NCBI GenBank assembly: GCA_965248995.1
Contig: CBDFKY010000016.1
Span: 186,001-250,000 of the forward strand
Source of the DNA: CBDFKY01 sp965248995
GTDB taxonomy: Bacteria > Pseudomonadota > Alphaproteobacteria > Rickettsiales > UBA998
Length of the DNA stretch: 64,000 nt
Reading direction: 5' to 3'
The notes beneath the pieces were generated by a model. That model saw only the letters and a list, made by a program, of their open reading frames with translations, ran no database searches and was not told the DNA's origin. A program made the position numbers and the translations under genes. Shown piece after piece: positions 24,636 to 33,693 of the stretch; position 1 is the first letter of the stretch; each line of letters begins with the position of its first letter.

Positions 24636-25352
24636 TCAGTTCTTCAATTCATATACAAGGGTGACGTTGGCGGTGACATCCAGCTCACCGGGAGGGGGAA
24701 CTTCACCGGCCGTTTTGCTCGCCATGTCCGACATACGCGCCATCATCGGCATCGCCATCGGCATGACAGGGGAAATATAACTGACGCCACCTTCCTCAAT
24801 GTGCATCGCGGCACCCAGTTTCATTCCTGCGGCATCAGCGAGCGTCAAAGCTTTCGTGTGACCGTTCGCGACCGCCTGTTTCAACGCTTCCAGCTTGAAC
24901 TGGTCGCTTTTATCGATGTCATAACGCACGTTGTTTACCTGGGTAACTCCGGCCGATACCAGGCGCTGCATCACGTTGCCGATGGTATCCAGTTTGCGGA
25001 CGGTAAGCGTAAGCGTATAGGAAACCGTGTAGCCATCCAGCAGGGGGGGACGATTATCAGGGTAAGTATAACGGGGTTGAATGTTGACATACCCGGTTTT
25101 GAGATCTTTTTCCGCCACTTCAAGTTTCACCGATTGCGCCTTCACGGCGTGGAGAATCTTATCCGCCTTTTCCTTGGCGTCTTGAATGGCCTTGGCTTCC
25201 GACACGACGGTGAAATCCACGTAGGCAATATCGGGATTTGCTTTTACGCTGTAACTACCCGCAACGTGCAGTGTATGAGGAGGAGGGGGAGGCTCCGCCG
25301 AGACGGTTGCAGGCAACAGTAAAAAAAACAAAGGCAGGATAAGGCGGTTCAT
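24636..25352 (-). CDS. SIMPL-domain (DUF541) exported protein
   Basis: A 238-residue periplasmic protein with a signal peptide (LILPLFFLLLPATVSA|EPPP) and one SIMPL domain: HVAGSYSVKANPDIAYVDFTV, the DLKTGYVNIQPRYTYPD strand, then GVTQVNNVRYDIDKSDQFKLEALKQAV. The family includes E. coli YggE and BP26 of Brucella, linked to oxidative stress, with no established biochemical activity. The gene lies between pdhB and pdhC together with a smaller relative. The eight-base gap to that gene indicates one transcript. Membership in the pdh unit is seen in the sequence; a functional link is not. Confidence 0.88.
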   Translation of the reverse strand: MNRLILPLFFLLLPATVSAEPPPPPHTLHVAGSYSVKANPDIAYVDFTVVSEAKAIQDAKEKADKILHAVKAQSVKLEVAEKDLKTGYVNIQPRYTYPDNRPPLLDGYTVSYTLTLTVRKLDTIGNVMQRLVSAGVTQVNNVRYDIDKSDQFKLEALKQAVANGHTKALTLADAAGMKLGAAMHIEEGGVSYISPVMPMAMPMMARMSDMASKTAGEVPPPGELDVTANVTLVYELKN

Positions 25353-25359
25353 GATTTTT

Positions 25360-25827
25360 TTATTCTACTGCTGAAGGTTGACTGCAATTCCCGTTCTGAT
25401 AGGCGCTGACACTCATGGAAGACGTCATTCCCTTCGTATTGAGTTTTTCCATGATGTGGCTTGCCTTGTCGACGTCTTTCAAAGTGAAACCGACATTGCC
25501 GCTGAGCATATAATTGGTCACGGTCATTCCATACTGCTGCGGACTGACCGTATAATTCATGGATTGCACAGCAAGATTATCGATTTTCTCCTGCGCCGCC
25601 GCGTCTTTCACCGTTTGAAGCATCAGGTCGAACGTTTCCTTCGCTTTGCTCGGAGAACCTACTGGAGAATTGAAGTTGATGGTGAGGGAAACCGTTTGTG
25701 TCAGCACGCATCCTGGTAAAGCGGTCGTGCGCCGTGTTTTATCTCTCAGTAAAGGTGCCGAACCGCCATAGGCGTTGACACTCATCAAAAAGAAAGTGCC
25801 TGCCCACAGCATGTTCAAATATTTCAT
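25360..25827 (-). CDS. Small exported SIMPL-like protein
   Basis: A 155-residue protein, probable signal peptide [21 protein letters not shown]. The mature part has the alternating strand/helix pattern of SIMPL domains ([62 protein letters not shown]) but only about one half-domain length. It carries two Cys (GCVLTQ, GNCSQP) that could pair. The ATG at 25827 overlaps the pdhB stop by four bases, so translation is coupled to pdhB; the longer frame would invade pdhB. It is probably a diverged partner of the following 238-residue SIMPL protein. Family assignment is weaker than for that one. Confidence 0.7.
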   Translation of the reverse strand: MKYLNMLWAGTFFLMSVNAYGGSAPLLRDKTRRTTALPGCVLTQTVSLTINFNSPVGSPSKAKETFDLMLQTVKDAAAQEKIDNLAVQSMNYTVSPQQYGMTVTNYMLSGNVGFTLKDVDKASHIMEKLNTKGMTSSMSVSAYQNGNCSQPSAVE

Positions 25828-26819
25828 GCCGCGTTTTTCCTGCGGTAGCACACCGCTTTTACCGCTTCCGCAATATGCGTCGCCTGCGGCAGAGCTAAGC
25901 GCTCCAGATTAGCGGCGTACGGGAGAGGGACGTCCACGCCACATACCCGTGCCGCCGGCGCATCCAGATAGTCAAAGCAATGCTCGTTGATGATCGCCGC
26001 TATTTCGGAACCGATACCCGCCACCGGCCAGCCTTCCTCCACGGAAACGCAACGACCGGTTTTCTTCACTGACGCGACGATGGTACCGATATCCAATGGC
26101 CGCAGGGTACGCAGGTCGATCACTTCCGCATCTATGCCTTCTTTCGCCAGTTGTTCCGCAGCCTGTAACGCTTTGCCGACCATGATCGAAAACGTGACGA
26201 TGGTCACGTCTTTCCCTTCCCGTTTTACCGCAGCCTTCCCGATCGGCAAGACGTAATCCGCATCGTCAGGCACATCGAATTTTTCGCCGTAGAGCAATTC
26301 GTTTTCCAGGAAAATCACCGGATTCGGGTCGCGAATCGCCGCTTTAAGCAGCCCTTTCGCATCAGCTGCGTCGTAGGGGGCGATGACTTTCATGCCCGGT
26401 ATATGCGCATACCAGCTCGCATAGCATTGCGAGTGTTGTGCGGCGACGCGGGAAGCGGCACCGTTCGGTCCGCGAAACACCATCGGGCAGCGGATTTGCC
26501 CGCCCGACATATAATGGGTCTTCGCGGCGGAATTGATGATCTGGTCGATAGCCTGCATGGCGAAGTTCCACGTCATGAACTCTACCACGGGCTTTAACCC
26601 GGTCATCGCCGCACCGACCGCGATACCTGCGAACCCGTGTTCCGTAATCGGCGTATCGATCACGCGCTTGTCACCGAATTCGGCAAGCAGGCCTTCGGTT
26701 ACCTTATAAGCCCCCTGATATTCGGCCACTTCCTCACCCATGACGAACACGTCCGCGTCCCGGCGCATTTCTTCCGCCATCGCATCGCGCAGCGCCACCC
26801 GTACCGTTGTCTCAACCAT
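25824..26819 (-). CDS. pdhB: Pyruvate dehydrogenase E1 component, beta subunit
   Basis: A 331-residue E1-beta subunit without the N-terminal lipoyl domain seen in some alphaproteobacteria. Motifs: [17 protein letters not shown] at the start, [55 protein letters not shown] and [25 protein letters not shown]. With PdhA it forms the thiamine-diphosphate-dependent decarboxylase. The start lies three bases after the pdhA stop. Confidence 0.96.
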   Translation of the reverse strand: MVETTVRVALRDAMAEEMRRDADVFVMGEEVAEYQGAYKVTEGLLAEFGDKRVIDTPITEHGFAGIAVGAAMTGLKPVVEFMTWNFAMQAIDQIINSAAKTHYMSGGQIRCPMVFRGPNGAASRVAAQHSQCYASWYAHIPGMKVIAPYDAADAKGLLKAAIRDPNPVIFLENELLYGEKFDVPDDADYVLPIGKAAVKREGKDVTIVTFSIMVGKALQAAEQLAKEGIDAEVIDLRTLRPLDIGTIVASVKKTGRCVSVEEGWPVAGIGSEIAAIINEHCFDYLDAPAARVCGVDVPLPYAANLERLALPQATHIAEAVKAVCYRRKNAA

Positions 26820-26822
26820 CGC

Positions 26823-27887
26823 TTATTCTCCTACCAATACATGTGTCCACAATTCCGATTCTTCCGGCTCAGGCGAACTTTTCGCAAATTCCGCCGCGTC
26901 CGCAATCAGTGTCTTGATATCGTTCTCCACCGCTTTCAGCGCTTCTTCGGAGGCAATGTTTTCCGCCACCATCCATTCTTTCAGGGAATTGATCGGATCT
27001 TTCTGATCCTTATACGTCTGCACTTCTTCCTTGGAGCGATATTTCGCCGGGTCGGACATCGAATGGCCGCGATAGCGATATGTCTTGAGTTCCAGCAAAT
27101 ACGGACCCTTACCGGAACGTACATGCGCCACGATTTCTTTCGCCACGCGCGCCACTTCCAGCACGTCCATGCCGTTCACCTGCCGGCCCGGAATACCGAA
27201 CGCTTCGCCACGTTTATAAAACTCGGTATTGGCAGAGGCGCGGCGGGTAGATGTGCCCATGCCATATTCATTGTTTTCGATGATAAAAATGCACGGAAGT
27301 TTCCAGAGCGCCGCCATGTTGAACGCTTCATACACCTGGCCCTGGTTGGCCGCGCCATCTCCGAAATACGTGACCGCGATATTGCCGTTTTCACGGTATT
27401 TGTTGGCGAACGCGATGCCTGCACCGATCGGCACCGATGCACCCACGATACCATGCCCGCCGTAAAAATGCTTTTCCATCGAAAACATATGCATCGAACC
27501 GCCCTTTCCGCGGGAATATCCCGTCACCCGTCCGGTCAGTTCCGCCATGACGCCTTTGGCTTCCATGCCGCAGGCGAGCATATGCCCGTGATCACGGTAG
27601 GTGGTCACCACGGCGTCCCCTTCTATCAACGCCGACTGCATTCCCACGACCACCGCTTCCTGGCCGATATACAAATGGCAGAATCCGCCGATCAGTCCCA
27701 TGCCGTAAAGCTGGCCGGCTTTTTCCTCAAAACGGCGGATTAACAGCATATCCCGATACATTTTCAGTAAGTTATCGGTGGAAGGGACGGATTCGAGGCT
27801 TGAAGTGGGTGAAGGTTTCATATTTTTGCCTGCCATAATCCGTCCAGTTTCAGCGTTGATGTTGCGGTGCAACATATTGATTTTCAT
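26823..27887 (-). CDS. pdhA: Pyruvate dehydrogenase E1 component, alpha subunit
   Basis: A 354-residue E1-alpha subunit. The thiamine-diphosphate/Mg motif is TYFGDGAANQGQVYEAFNMA ... IIENN; RKGGSMHMFS and the phosphorylation-loop-like RYRGHSMSDPAKYR are also present. The ATG at 27887 has AAAGGT about six bases upstream. It is the first gene of the minus-strand unit pdhA-pdhB-SIMPL-SIMPL-pdhC and is divergent from purH across 149 bases. Confidence 0.96.
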   Translation of the reverse strand: MKINMLHRNINAETGRIMAGKNMKPSPTSSLESVPSTDNLLKMYRDMLLIRRFEEKAGQLYGMGLIGGFCHLYIGQEAVVVGMQSALIEGDAVVTTYRDHGHMLACGMEAKGVMAELTGRVTGYSRGKGGSMHMFSMEKHFYGGHGIVGASVPIGAGIAFANKYRENGNIAVTYFGDGAANQGQVYEAFNMAALWKLPCIFIIENNEYGMGTSTRRASANTEFYKRGEAFGIPGRQVNGMDVLEVARVAKEIVAHVRSGKGPYLLELKTYRYRGHSMSDPAKYRSKEEVQTYKDQKDPINSLKEWMVAENIASEEALKAVENDIKTLIADAAEFAKSSPEPEESELWTHVLVGE

Positions 27888-28036
27888 GCGTTACCTTTAC
27901 GCAGGCCGCATATGAACACGAGAGGCGGGGTTTTTCAACTGGAAAATAGGCATAAATCTTTTTGTGAGGAATATTTCATTTTTACACGCGTGCGGCGCAT
28001 TGCATTTACGGCGACAATCTTTTATGAAGCAGGCCT

Positions 28037-29584
28037 ATGACCACTCTTATCCGCACCGCGCTTCTTTCCGTTTCCGACAAAACCGGCATCGTCGAATTCG
28101 CCCGCACGCTTTGTGAAACGTTCGGCGTGAAACTGCTCTCGACAGGGGGCACCGCCGTTTTGTTGAAAAAGGAAAGGATTCCCGTTGTGGACGTCAGCGA
28201 TCATACGGGTTTTCCGGAGATTATGGACGGACGCGTAAAAACCCTCCACCCGAAAGTGCATGGCGGACTGCTCGGGCGACGGGATAAGGACGTACGGGTG
28301 ATGGAGTCACACGATATCCAGCCGATTGATCTGGTAGTGGTGAATCTCTATCCGTTTGAAGCGACCGTAGCGAAGGGGGCCGGAGTCGATGAATGCATCG
28401 AGAATATCGATATCGGCGGCCCGGCGATGATCCGCTCCGCCGCCAAGAATCATGCTTTCGTGACGGTCGTGACCGATGTCGAGGATTATGGACGGGTGTT
28501 GCAGGCCATTCAGGAAGGTGAGGGACGTACCTCCCTGGAATTGCGGCAGGAAATGGCGGCGAAAGCCTTCGCGCGCACGGCGGCGTATGACGCGCATGTC
28601 AGCCGATGGTTTGCAGAGAGGCTGGGTGACGAATATCCGACCAGCGCCACGCTGCCGATGCGACGTATCCAGCGATTGCGTTACGGGGAAAATCCGCATC
28701 AGTCCGCGGCTTTTTATGCATCCGATGCCGCGCCGGGAACTGTCGCTGCTGCAGATCAGAAGCAGGGAAAGGAGCTCAGTTTCAATAACATCAACGATAC
28801 GGACGCGGCATGGTCGCTGGTCAGCGAATGTGACGCCACCGCCGTCGCCATCATCAAACACGCCAATCCCTGCGGTGTGGCGGTCGGCCAGACGTTGCAC
28901 GAAGCTTATATGCGCGCCCTTGCCTGCGACCCTCAGAGCGCATATGGCGGGATCATCGCGGTGAACCGTCCGCTGGATGCGATGACGGCGGAGGCGATCG
29001 CGCCACTTTTCGCGGAAGTGGTGATTGCACCGGGGTATGAGCGGGCGGCCCTGGAAATTCTGGCGAAGAAAAAGAATCTGCGTATCCTTGATACTAAAGG
29101 TGCGTTGCAGCCTAAGGGCGGAAGTCTGGATATCCGCACCGTCAGCGGCGGTTATCTGGTCCAGACTCAGAATGACGTCGTTTTCTCTGATCCGCTCGTC
29201 CATGCCGGCAAGCGTATCCCGACGGAAGCCGAAACAGCGGATATGCGGCTGGCTTTCCTGATTGCCAAGCATGTCAAGTCCAATGCCATCGTGCTGGTGA
29301 AGGACGGGCGGACGGTCGGTATCGGGGCCGGACAGATGAGCCGCGTGGACAGCGTGCGCGTGGCGTGCCAGAAAGCCGCGGCGGCAGGGCTTTCCACCCA
29401 AGGGTCGGTGCTCGCATCCGACGCGTTTTTTCCGTTCGACGACAACGTGCATCACGCCGCCGAGGCAGGAATTGCCGCCATCATCCAGCCGGGTGGTTCC
29501 ATCCGTGACGCGGACGTGATCGCCGCGGCGAACAGTTACGGCATGGCGCTGACGTTCACGGGCATCCGGCATTTCAGGCACTGA
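28037..29584 (+). CDS. purH: Bifunctional AICAR transformylase / IMP cyclohydrolase
   Basis: A 515-residue enzyme for the last two steps of IMP synthesis. The N-terminal cyclohydrolase (MGS-like) domain has [25 protein letters not shown] and [16 protein letters not shown]. The C-terminal transformylase domain has [26 protein letters not shown] with the catalytic Lys-His pair, and [18 protein letters not shown] with [10 protein letters not shown]. The length is normal. It is followed after 20 bases by the first orphan membrane gene, so read-through is likely. Confidence 0.96.
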   Translation: MTTLIRTALLSVSDKTGIVEFARTLCETFGVKLLSTGGTAVLLKKERIPVVDVSDHTGFPEIMDGRVKTLHPKVHGGLLGRRDKDVRVMESHDIQPIDLVVVNLYPFEATVAKGAGVDECIENIDIGGPAMIRSAAKNHAFVTVVTDVEDYGRVLQAIQEGEGRTSLELRQEMAAKAFARTAAYDAHVSRWFAERLGDEYPTSATLPMRRIQRLRYGENPHQSAAFYASDAAPGTVAAADQKQGKELSFNNINDTDAAWSLVSECDATAVAIIKHANPCGVAVGQTLHEAYMRALACDPQSAYGGIIAVNRPLDAMTAEAIAPLFAEVVIAPGYERAALEILAKKKNLRILDTKGALQPKGGSLDIRTVSGGYLVQTQNDVVFSDPLVHAGKRIPTEAETADMRLAFLIAKHVKSNAIVLVKDGRTVGIGAGQMSRVDSVRVACQKAAAAGLSTQGSVLASDAFFPFDDNVHHAAEAGIAAIIQPGGSIRDADVIAAANSYGMALTFTGIRHFRH

Positions 29585-29604
29585 TCAGGGAGAATGCCCG
29601 ATTT

Positions 29605-30015
29605 ATGAAATATCCTCTGCAGATTACCATCATTACCGCAGCCGTCTTCGCGTATATGGCATACATCATCATGGACGGAACGATAACCTTCGGAACCCCT
29701 GAAAAACTAACACATTTTCTTCGTATTCAGTCCGTTCATGTGAAATGTGCCATACCGGAGATTCAAAAAAACCGTCCTGATATGCAAGGGCTGGCCGATG
29801 GAATGACAAGTAAACTACAGGCACTCTGTAACGATTTGCCTGCCTGCGATATCGATACCGCTGCCTTGTACGGAACCCGCCAGCACTTGAACAACTGTAT
29901 GGATGAAATTCGTCTTACCTATACATGCACTCCGGATCCTGCACCGAAACAGCTCTTTCTTTATGAAGGGCAGCATGGTACGGTGAGCTGCGATGAGTCC
30001 ACCCCTGTAAAATAG
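29605..30015 (+). CDS. Small exported or membrane-anchored orphan
   Basis: Unrecognised 136-residue protein. One N-terminal hydrophobic segment (about residues 5-24, ITIITAAVFAYMAYIIMDG) looks like an uncleaved anchor. The remaining part contains six cysteines (VKCAIPE, ALCNDLPACDID, NNCMDE, TYTCTPD, VSCDES), an even number favouring a disulfide-bonded periplasmic domain. It lies 20 bases after purH and six bases before the next membrane protein, so it belongs to a compact run of unknown genes. No function can be assigned. Confidence 0.65.
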   Translation: MKYPLQITIITAAVFAYMAYIIMDGTITFGTPEKLTHFLRIQSVHVKCAIPEIQKNRPDMQGLADGMTSKLQALCNDLPACDIDTAALYGTRQHLNNCMDEIRLTYTCTPDPAPKQLFLYEGQHGTVSCDESTPVK

Positions 30016-30020
30016 CCGAT

Positions 30021-30710
30021 ATGCCCGATCTGACGCTCGTTTCTTATGCGGTTGCCCAGTTAAGCGGCTGGCAATGGCTTAAATGGGCGATGTGCATCAT
30101 CCTGACGATGCTGCTGGCCCGCGCTCTGGCCAGACAGAACATGCGTCACGCTGCGCTCATCACCGACCAGGGCCAGAACCAGCTGGCGCTGGCGCTGTTT
30201 TATCTGGCCAAATCCCGTGGTCTGGTAGCATTGCTGCTCTGGACATTGCTATGCGTGCTGATGATCTACCGCGACATTGAAATGCAGATAGACCGGGTAC
30301 GCGACGGCGGACATGGCATGACTGGACATGTCGCGACGGTAGTACCCGCTCCTCCTAATCCTGCCGTTGCGGCCCTGAAGACGGTACCGAAGGGAACGGC
30401 GGATGCTGCCGTCACTACAGCAGAAAAACAGCTGGATCTCATCAAGGCATCTTATGAAGACGCCTTCGTCAGTTATCTGATCCTGGACGGGTGCAAACAA
30501 TCGAACATCCATGATTATGAGGCGCTTTATCTTGCACTGCTGGACGCGTTGAAGCCGTTTGATACCACCGGCAAGGAAGCCGGCAACATCATTATCGCCG
30601 CGTCGGGTTCCTATCAGGGGCTCTACCGCGGGGCCCCCTGCATCGACAGTTATCTGACGCCGGTCAAGCAGAACTTCACGCAATTCATGCATAATGCTAG
30701 GAAAGATTAA
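30021..30710 (+). CDS. Orphan two-helix membrane protein
   Basis: Unrecognised 229-residue protein. Two membrane helices are likely, at about 16-33 (WLKWAMCIILTMLLARAL) and 69-88 (GLVALLLWTLLCVLMIY), joined by a short basic loop. A periplasmic or cytoplasmic domain of about 140 residues follows an Ala/Pro/Val linker, with two cysteines (DGCKQSN, GAPCIDS). The ATG lies six bases after the stop of the preceding gene, implying coupling. No catalytic motif is visible. Confidence 0.65.
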   Translation: MPDLTLVSYAVAQLSGWQWLKWAMCIILTMLLARALARQNMRHAALITDQGQNQLALALFYLAKSRGLVALLLWTLLCVLMIYRDIEMQIDRVRDGGHGMTGHVATVVPAPPNPAVAALKTVPKGTADAAVTTAEKQLDLIKASYEDAFVSYLILDGCKQSNIHDYEALYLALLDALKPFDTTGKEAGNIIIAASGSYQGLYRGAPCIDSYLTPVKQNFTQFMHNARKD

Positions 30711-30778
30711 GCATTTATTGAAGTTTTTAACTTATCATTCAAATCGTCTCACTCCCGTGCCCTCAGGTAGAATTTTCC

Positions 30779-31186
30779 ATGCGCGCCCTGGCGATCCTTG
30801 CGTCCGTTTTGATAAGTATTGCCGGTGCCACCTATGCGATTCAGGCATTGTCTCCCTCGCTGTATCTGAAACTGATCGTCACCTGCGACATATTCGGCCT
30901 GAATAAAGAAGCGAAAGTGGAAAAGCAGCGACTGGACAATATCAATCTTCTTCCCATCTCCAACGAGAAGAAAAATTTCCTGATAGAACACCGGATTTTC
31001 GTAGGCGCCAGTGAAAGCATGGTGGAGCTGGCGCTCGGAAATCCTCTGGACAAGATGCCGGAAGATAAGAACCCCCAGTCAGAGAAAGAGCGATGGATTT
31101 ACCATTTCGCCGATGATATCAATCCCACGGCCCTTGAATTCCAGCAGGGAACGCTCACCACCGCGTTTAATGTCACCAACAGATGA
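30779..31186 (+). CDS. Small orphan with N-terminal membrane anchor
   Basis: Unrecognised 135-residue protein. A hydrophobic segment at about 3-24 (ALAILASVLISIAGATYAIQ) is followed by a soluble domain with LIEHRIFVGASESMVELALGNP and ERWIYHFADDI. That pattern (a start like M/L-VELALG-P followed by W-Y) faintly resembles BamE/SmpA-like lipoprotein domains, but there is no lipobox. A -10-like TAGAAT ends five bases before the ATG; AGGT also sits about nine bases upstream. Confidence 0.6.
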   Translation: MRALAILASVLISIAGATYAIQALSPSLYLKLIVTCDIFGLNKEAKVEKQRLDNINLLPISNEKKNFLIEHRIFVGASESMVELALGNPLDKMPEDKNPQSEKERWIYHFADDINPTALEFQQGTLTTAFNVTNR

Positions 31187-31217
31187 ATCATGATGTTATC
31201 GGCCTGTTTATCATGAT
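31187..31217. promoter_or_regulatory. Paired ATCATGAT palindromes upstream of a MarR-like gene
   Basis: The eight-base perfect palindrome ATCATGAT occurs at 31187-31194 and again at 31210-31217, centres 23 bases apart, about two helical turns. Both lie in the 88-base spacer 60-90 bases before the MarR-like gene. This is the layout of a dimer-binding operator for autoregulation. Inference from symmetry and position only. Confidence 0.45.
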
Positions 31218-31274
31218 TGTAATGAACGCTGAAATAAGCAATCATACCGGCACGACAGGAAACGGGAAATTCTG

Positions 31275-31643
31275 ATGGCGCATGAATCCGGCAAGCAAAA
31301 GCTCTATGACTGGTATCGGCTTTGCGCCGCTTCCCTGGAGCATCTGCCCTGCGAGCTGACCACTCGCCAGTGGGGTATCCTTCTGCACGTATACCTGATG
31401 GATTCGGCGCATACCGTGCGTTCTCTGGCGTATACATTCAACATCTCCAAGCCTTCGGTCTGTCGCGCCCTTGATACGCTCTCGACCTGGGGGTTGTTGA
31501 AACGACGTAAAGATAAAGAGGACGCCCGAAGCATAATCGTGTCTAAAACCATGAAAGGGATTGCTTTTCTCAATCAATTCTCTGATATACTGGACACATA
31601 TTATGCTGGTGAAAAAACCGGCGTAACGCACATCAGGGCATAG
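31275..31643 (+). CDS. MarR-like winged-helix regulator
   Basis: A 122-residue protein with a winged helix-turn-helix: LTTRQWGILLHVYLMDSAHT, VRSLAYTFNISKPSVCRALDTL (in part; the recognition helix region), then WGLLKRRKDKEDARSIIVSKT as the wing and following strand, the D-x-R motif of MarR proteins. The N-terminal dimer helix is short. GGGA lies about eight bases upstream of the ATG. The paired palindromes just upstream suggest autoregulation; the orphan membrane genes around it are the obvious candidate targets. Confidence 0.82.
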   Translation: MAHESGKQKLYDWYRLCAASLEHLPCELTTRQWGILLHVYLMDSAHTVRSLAYTFNISKPSVCRALDTLSTWGLLKRRKDKEDARSIIVSKTMKGIAFLNQFSDILDTYYAGEKTGVTHIRA

Positions 31644-31661
31644 GCGAGATATAAAGGCAGT

Positions 31662-32507
31662 ATGGCATATTATATTGTATATGAAGGCGGAAAAGACGGA
31701 CCTTTCGATCTGCTGGGGGTTATCCGCAAAATCCGTAACGGAACCCTGCAAAAACATCATCTGGTTGGATTCGCAGACGAGCCGGATACAAAACCTGCCT
31801 ATCAACACACCGATCTGTATGAAATATTCATCGAACAGGACAAAGCGGAAAGAGAGCTTTCGGCTTCGGAATCTGTCCAGAGCCTTTCCTTTATCGGCCT
31901 GTTGAAAGCCGGTTTCGGCATATTGAAGGAAGACCAGACCGCCGCCATTCTCACCGGCAGCTTCATGCTGCTTCTGTTCTTTATCATCGGGGGCGGGATC
32001 ATGGTTCTTCCTGCGGGACTCCGCACCGTTCTCGTACCGGTGATAAGCTATGAACTGTTTTCGTTATGCGTGGTCGCCATGCTGCGGATATCGCGTGTCC
32101 AGTTGTTGTCCTTGCGTTATTTTATCGAGATCCTCAAGCATCAGGCCTTTTCCCTGCTGGTGGTTTCGCTTACCGTCGCGCTTATCGCCTTTACGATTCC
32201 CTGGATGCTTGCCGGTATTATCGGCAAAGGCGCATGGGTATTGACGCTGCTGGCCGGGGTACCCTTGATGGCCTACCTTTTCTACGTCCCGCTGCTGCTT
32301 AGTGACAGGCAGCTGTCGTTAGGACAGGCATTCCGCTTTAATCATAAGCTGATGAAAAATCTGGGAATCGAGTTTTATTTTCTGGTATTGGGATTACTGA
32401 TCGTCAATGTTCTGGCGCTTTGCTTCATTATCTTACCTCTGATACTGCTGCCGGCGACATTACTGGCGCTGATGATACTGTACGATCGCTCTTTCAATGA
32501 GTATTAA
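31662..32507 (+). CDS. GYF_2-domain polytopic membrane protein
   Basis: A 281-residue protein with an N-terminal GYF_2-like domain (about 1-55: MAYYIVYEGGKDGPFDLLGVI, with the aromatic/G-P-F signature) and a C-terminal part with about five or six membrane helices (LTGSFMLLLFFIIGGGIMVLP, FSLLVVSLTVALIAF, YFLVLGLLIVNVLALCFIILP in part). The GYF_2 fold often binds peptides or partner proteins in bacterial membrane proteins of unknown role. The gene starts 18 bases after the MarR-like gene and ends in a terminator, so the two form a unit. TATAAA and AAAGG both lie just before the ATG. Confidence 0.75.
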   Translation: MAYYIVYEGGKDGPFDLLGVIRKIRNGTLQKHHLVGFADEPDTKPAYQHTDLYEIFIEQDKAERELSASESVQSLSFIGLLKAGFGILKEDQTAAILTGSFMLLLFFIIGGGIMVLPAGLRTVLVPVISYELFSLCVVAMLRISRVQLLSLRYFIEILKHQAFSLLVVSLTVALIAFTIPWMLAGIIGKGAWVLTLLAGVPLMAYLFYVPLLLSDRQLSLGQAFRFNHKLMKNLGIEFYFLVLGLLIVNVLALCFIILPLILLPATLLALMILYDRSFNEY

Positions 32508-32530
32508 ACACATTTGAAATGTGTTTTTTT
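32506..32530 (+). terminator. Rho-independent terminator
   Basis: AACACATTT and AAATGTGTT form a stem directly after and overlapping the stop codon region of the GYF_2 gene, followed by a run of seven Ts. The stem is AT-rich but the T-run is clear. It separates the MarR-GYF unit from the next orphan. Confidence 0.75.
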
Positions 32531-32567
32531 CTTCAAATGTTCATAAGCAGGTTTTATGCATTTGAGA

Positions 32568-32573
32568 TATAAT
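32568..32573 (+). promoter_or_regulatory. Consensus -10 element seven bases before a start codon
   Basis: A perfect TATAAT ends seven bases before the ATG at 32581, with no ribosome-binding sequence in between. A transcript starting at the usual distance would begin at or next to the ATG, i.e. be leaderless. No good -35 hexamer is seen at 16-18 bases spacing. Confidence 0.5.
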
Positions 32574-32580
32574 CGCTTTA

Positions 32581-33645
32581 ATGAAAAATCCGCTGGACAG
32601 CGCTCCCTCAACTGTTCCTGTGTCGCAATTGTTGGAAATTGCGCAGGAAGAAGCGCGTACAAAACCCGGTGAGAAACCCAGCTCCTTTGGATTAAAGGTG
32701 ATGGATGGTCTCATTTACGGGACCAGTAACCTCATCGTGATCGGTGGATCGGTCCTGCTGACCTACCTCACTACGGAAGCAGGCAAAGTACATGCTGACC
32801 AATCCAGAGAGTCAAACAAGGCATGGTCCGCTTTTTGCGAATGGGCCCATGGGCGCGGCATTGCCTTCGAAAAGGATATTACCGAAGGCAGGAGCGCCAA
32901 CATACTGGCGAACGTCGGCGTCAATGTAGATAAAAAATCCGCCAAGGCATGGAAAATGGTATTCTTTTCCTTTGTGGACGGAACGGTTTTCACTATTCCC
33001 GTATGGTTCGCGGAAAAATTCCGTGTTCCGCTGGCCCGTAAAGTGGACGAGATGGCAGGCACCGTACCGGATGATCTTTCCGTTTACGAGGATCCGCGTG
33101 AAAAGCAGGGATTGTCCAGCCTGCTCGGTGCCAGAATCGCCACGTTGTCCGTCGTACTGCCGGTCGCCGTGACTCTGGGAAAGGTAGGAACGGTAGGGGA
33201 AGAGGCCGAGAAAAAATGGATCTGGAATTCGCAAAACGATCCTAAAGGCTTCAGTAGTCTGAATGACAAATTTTTTCATGATCCGGGGATCGCATTCGGC
33301 AACTGGCTGACCGAGCATACGCCGGCCGGTCCGCTTCTTGGGAAGAGCGGTATCGTGGTTGAAGAACTGTTCAAAACACTGGCCTTCGAGACATTTTACA
33401 CAAGCGTCTGTACCGGATCGTTTTACGAACTCAGCCGTCTTTTCGCCGCGATACAAGGAAAGGGGAAGGAAAATAACGATGTTTCCATCCCCGATGCCGT
33501 CAGCAGCGCCGACTTGGACCGGGTATATAAAAAAGCTCCGAAGGAAAGCGATGTTTTTGCGCGCCTGCCGGATAGACAGTTACATGAGGTAGTGCATGAG
33601 CGACGCCTTGAAGAGAGCCATTCAGCGGTTCCAAACCTTGTATGA
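32581..33645 (+). CDS. Orphan protein with membrane segments
   Basis: Unrecognised 354-residue protein. Hydrophobic stretches at about 45-65 (LIYGTSNLIVIGGSVLLTYL), 123-138 and 185-205 (LSVVLPVAVTLGKVG) may enter membranes, interspersed with charged segments such as EDPREKQG. The C-terminus is hydrophilic (VFARLPDRQLHEVVHERRLEE, quoted in part). No signal peptide. A terminator precedes it and it has its own TATAAT seven bases before the ATG, so it is probably monocistronic. Like the other orphans here it may be lineage-specific; an effector role cannot be judged. Confidence 0.65.
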   Translation: MKNPLDSAPSTVPVSQLLEIAQEEARTKPGEKPSSFGLKVMDGLIYGTSNLIVIGGSVLLTYLTTEAGKVHADQSRESNKAWSAFCEWAHGRGIAFEKDITEGRSANILANVGVNVDKKSAKAWKMVFFSFVDGTVFTIPVWFAEKFRVPLARKVDEMAGTVPDDLSVYEDPREKQGLSSLLGARIATLSVVLPVAVTLGKVGTVGEEAEKKWIWNSQNDPKGFSSLNDKFFHDPGIAFGNWLTEHTPAGPLLGKSGIVVEELFKTLAFETFYTSVCTGSFYELSRLFAAIQGKGKENNDVSIPDAVSSADLDRVYKKAPKESDVFARLPDRQLHEVVHERRLEESHSAVPNLV

Positions 33646-33656
33646 CGCCATATTTG

Positions 33657-33678
33657 ATATTTAAATAATATTAAATAT
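33657..33678. promoter_or_regulatory. AT-only inverted repeat upstream of an exported orphan
   Basis: ATATTTAA (33657-33664) and TTAAATAT (33671-33678) form a perfect eight-base stem with a six-base loop, directly upstream of a -10-like TATGAT (33683-33688). It may be an operator or part of an AT-rich promoter; too AT-rich for a good terminator. Confidence 0.3.
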
Positions 33679-33693
33679 GTGTTATGATGATAC

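Noticed and set aside
28307..29581. 424-residue antisense frame opposite purH
   Set aside because: Shadow of a highly conserved gene; no protein-family features.
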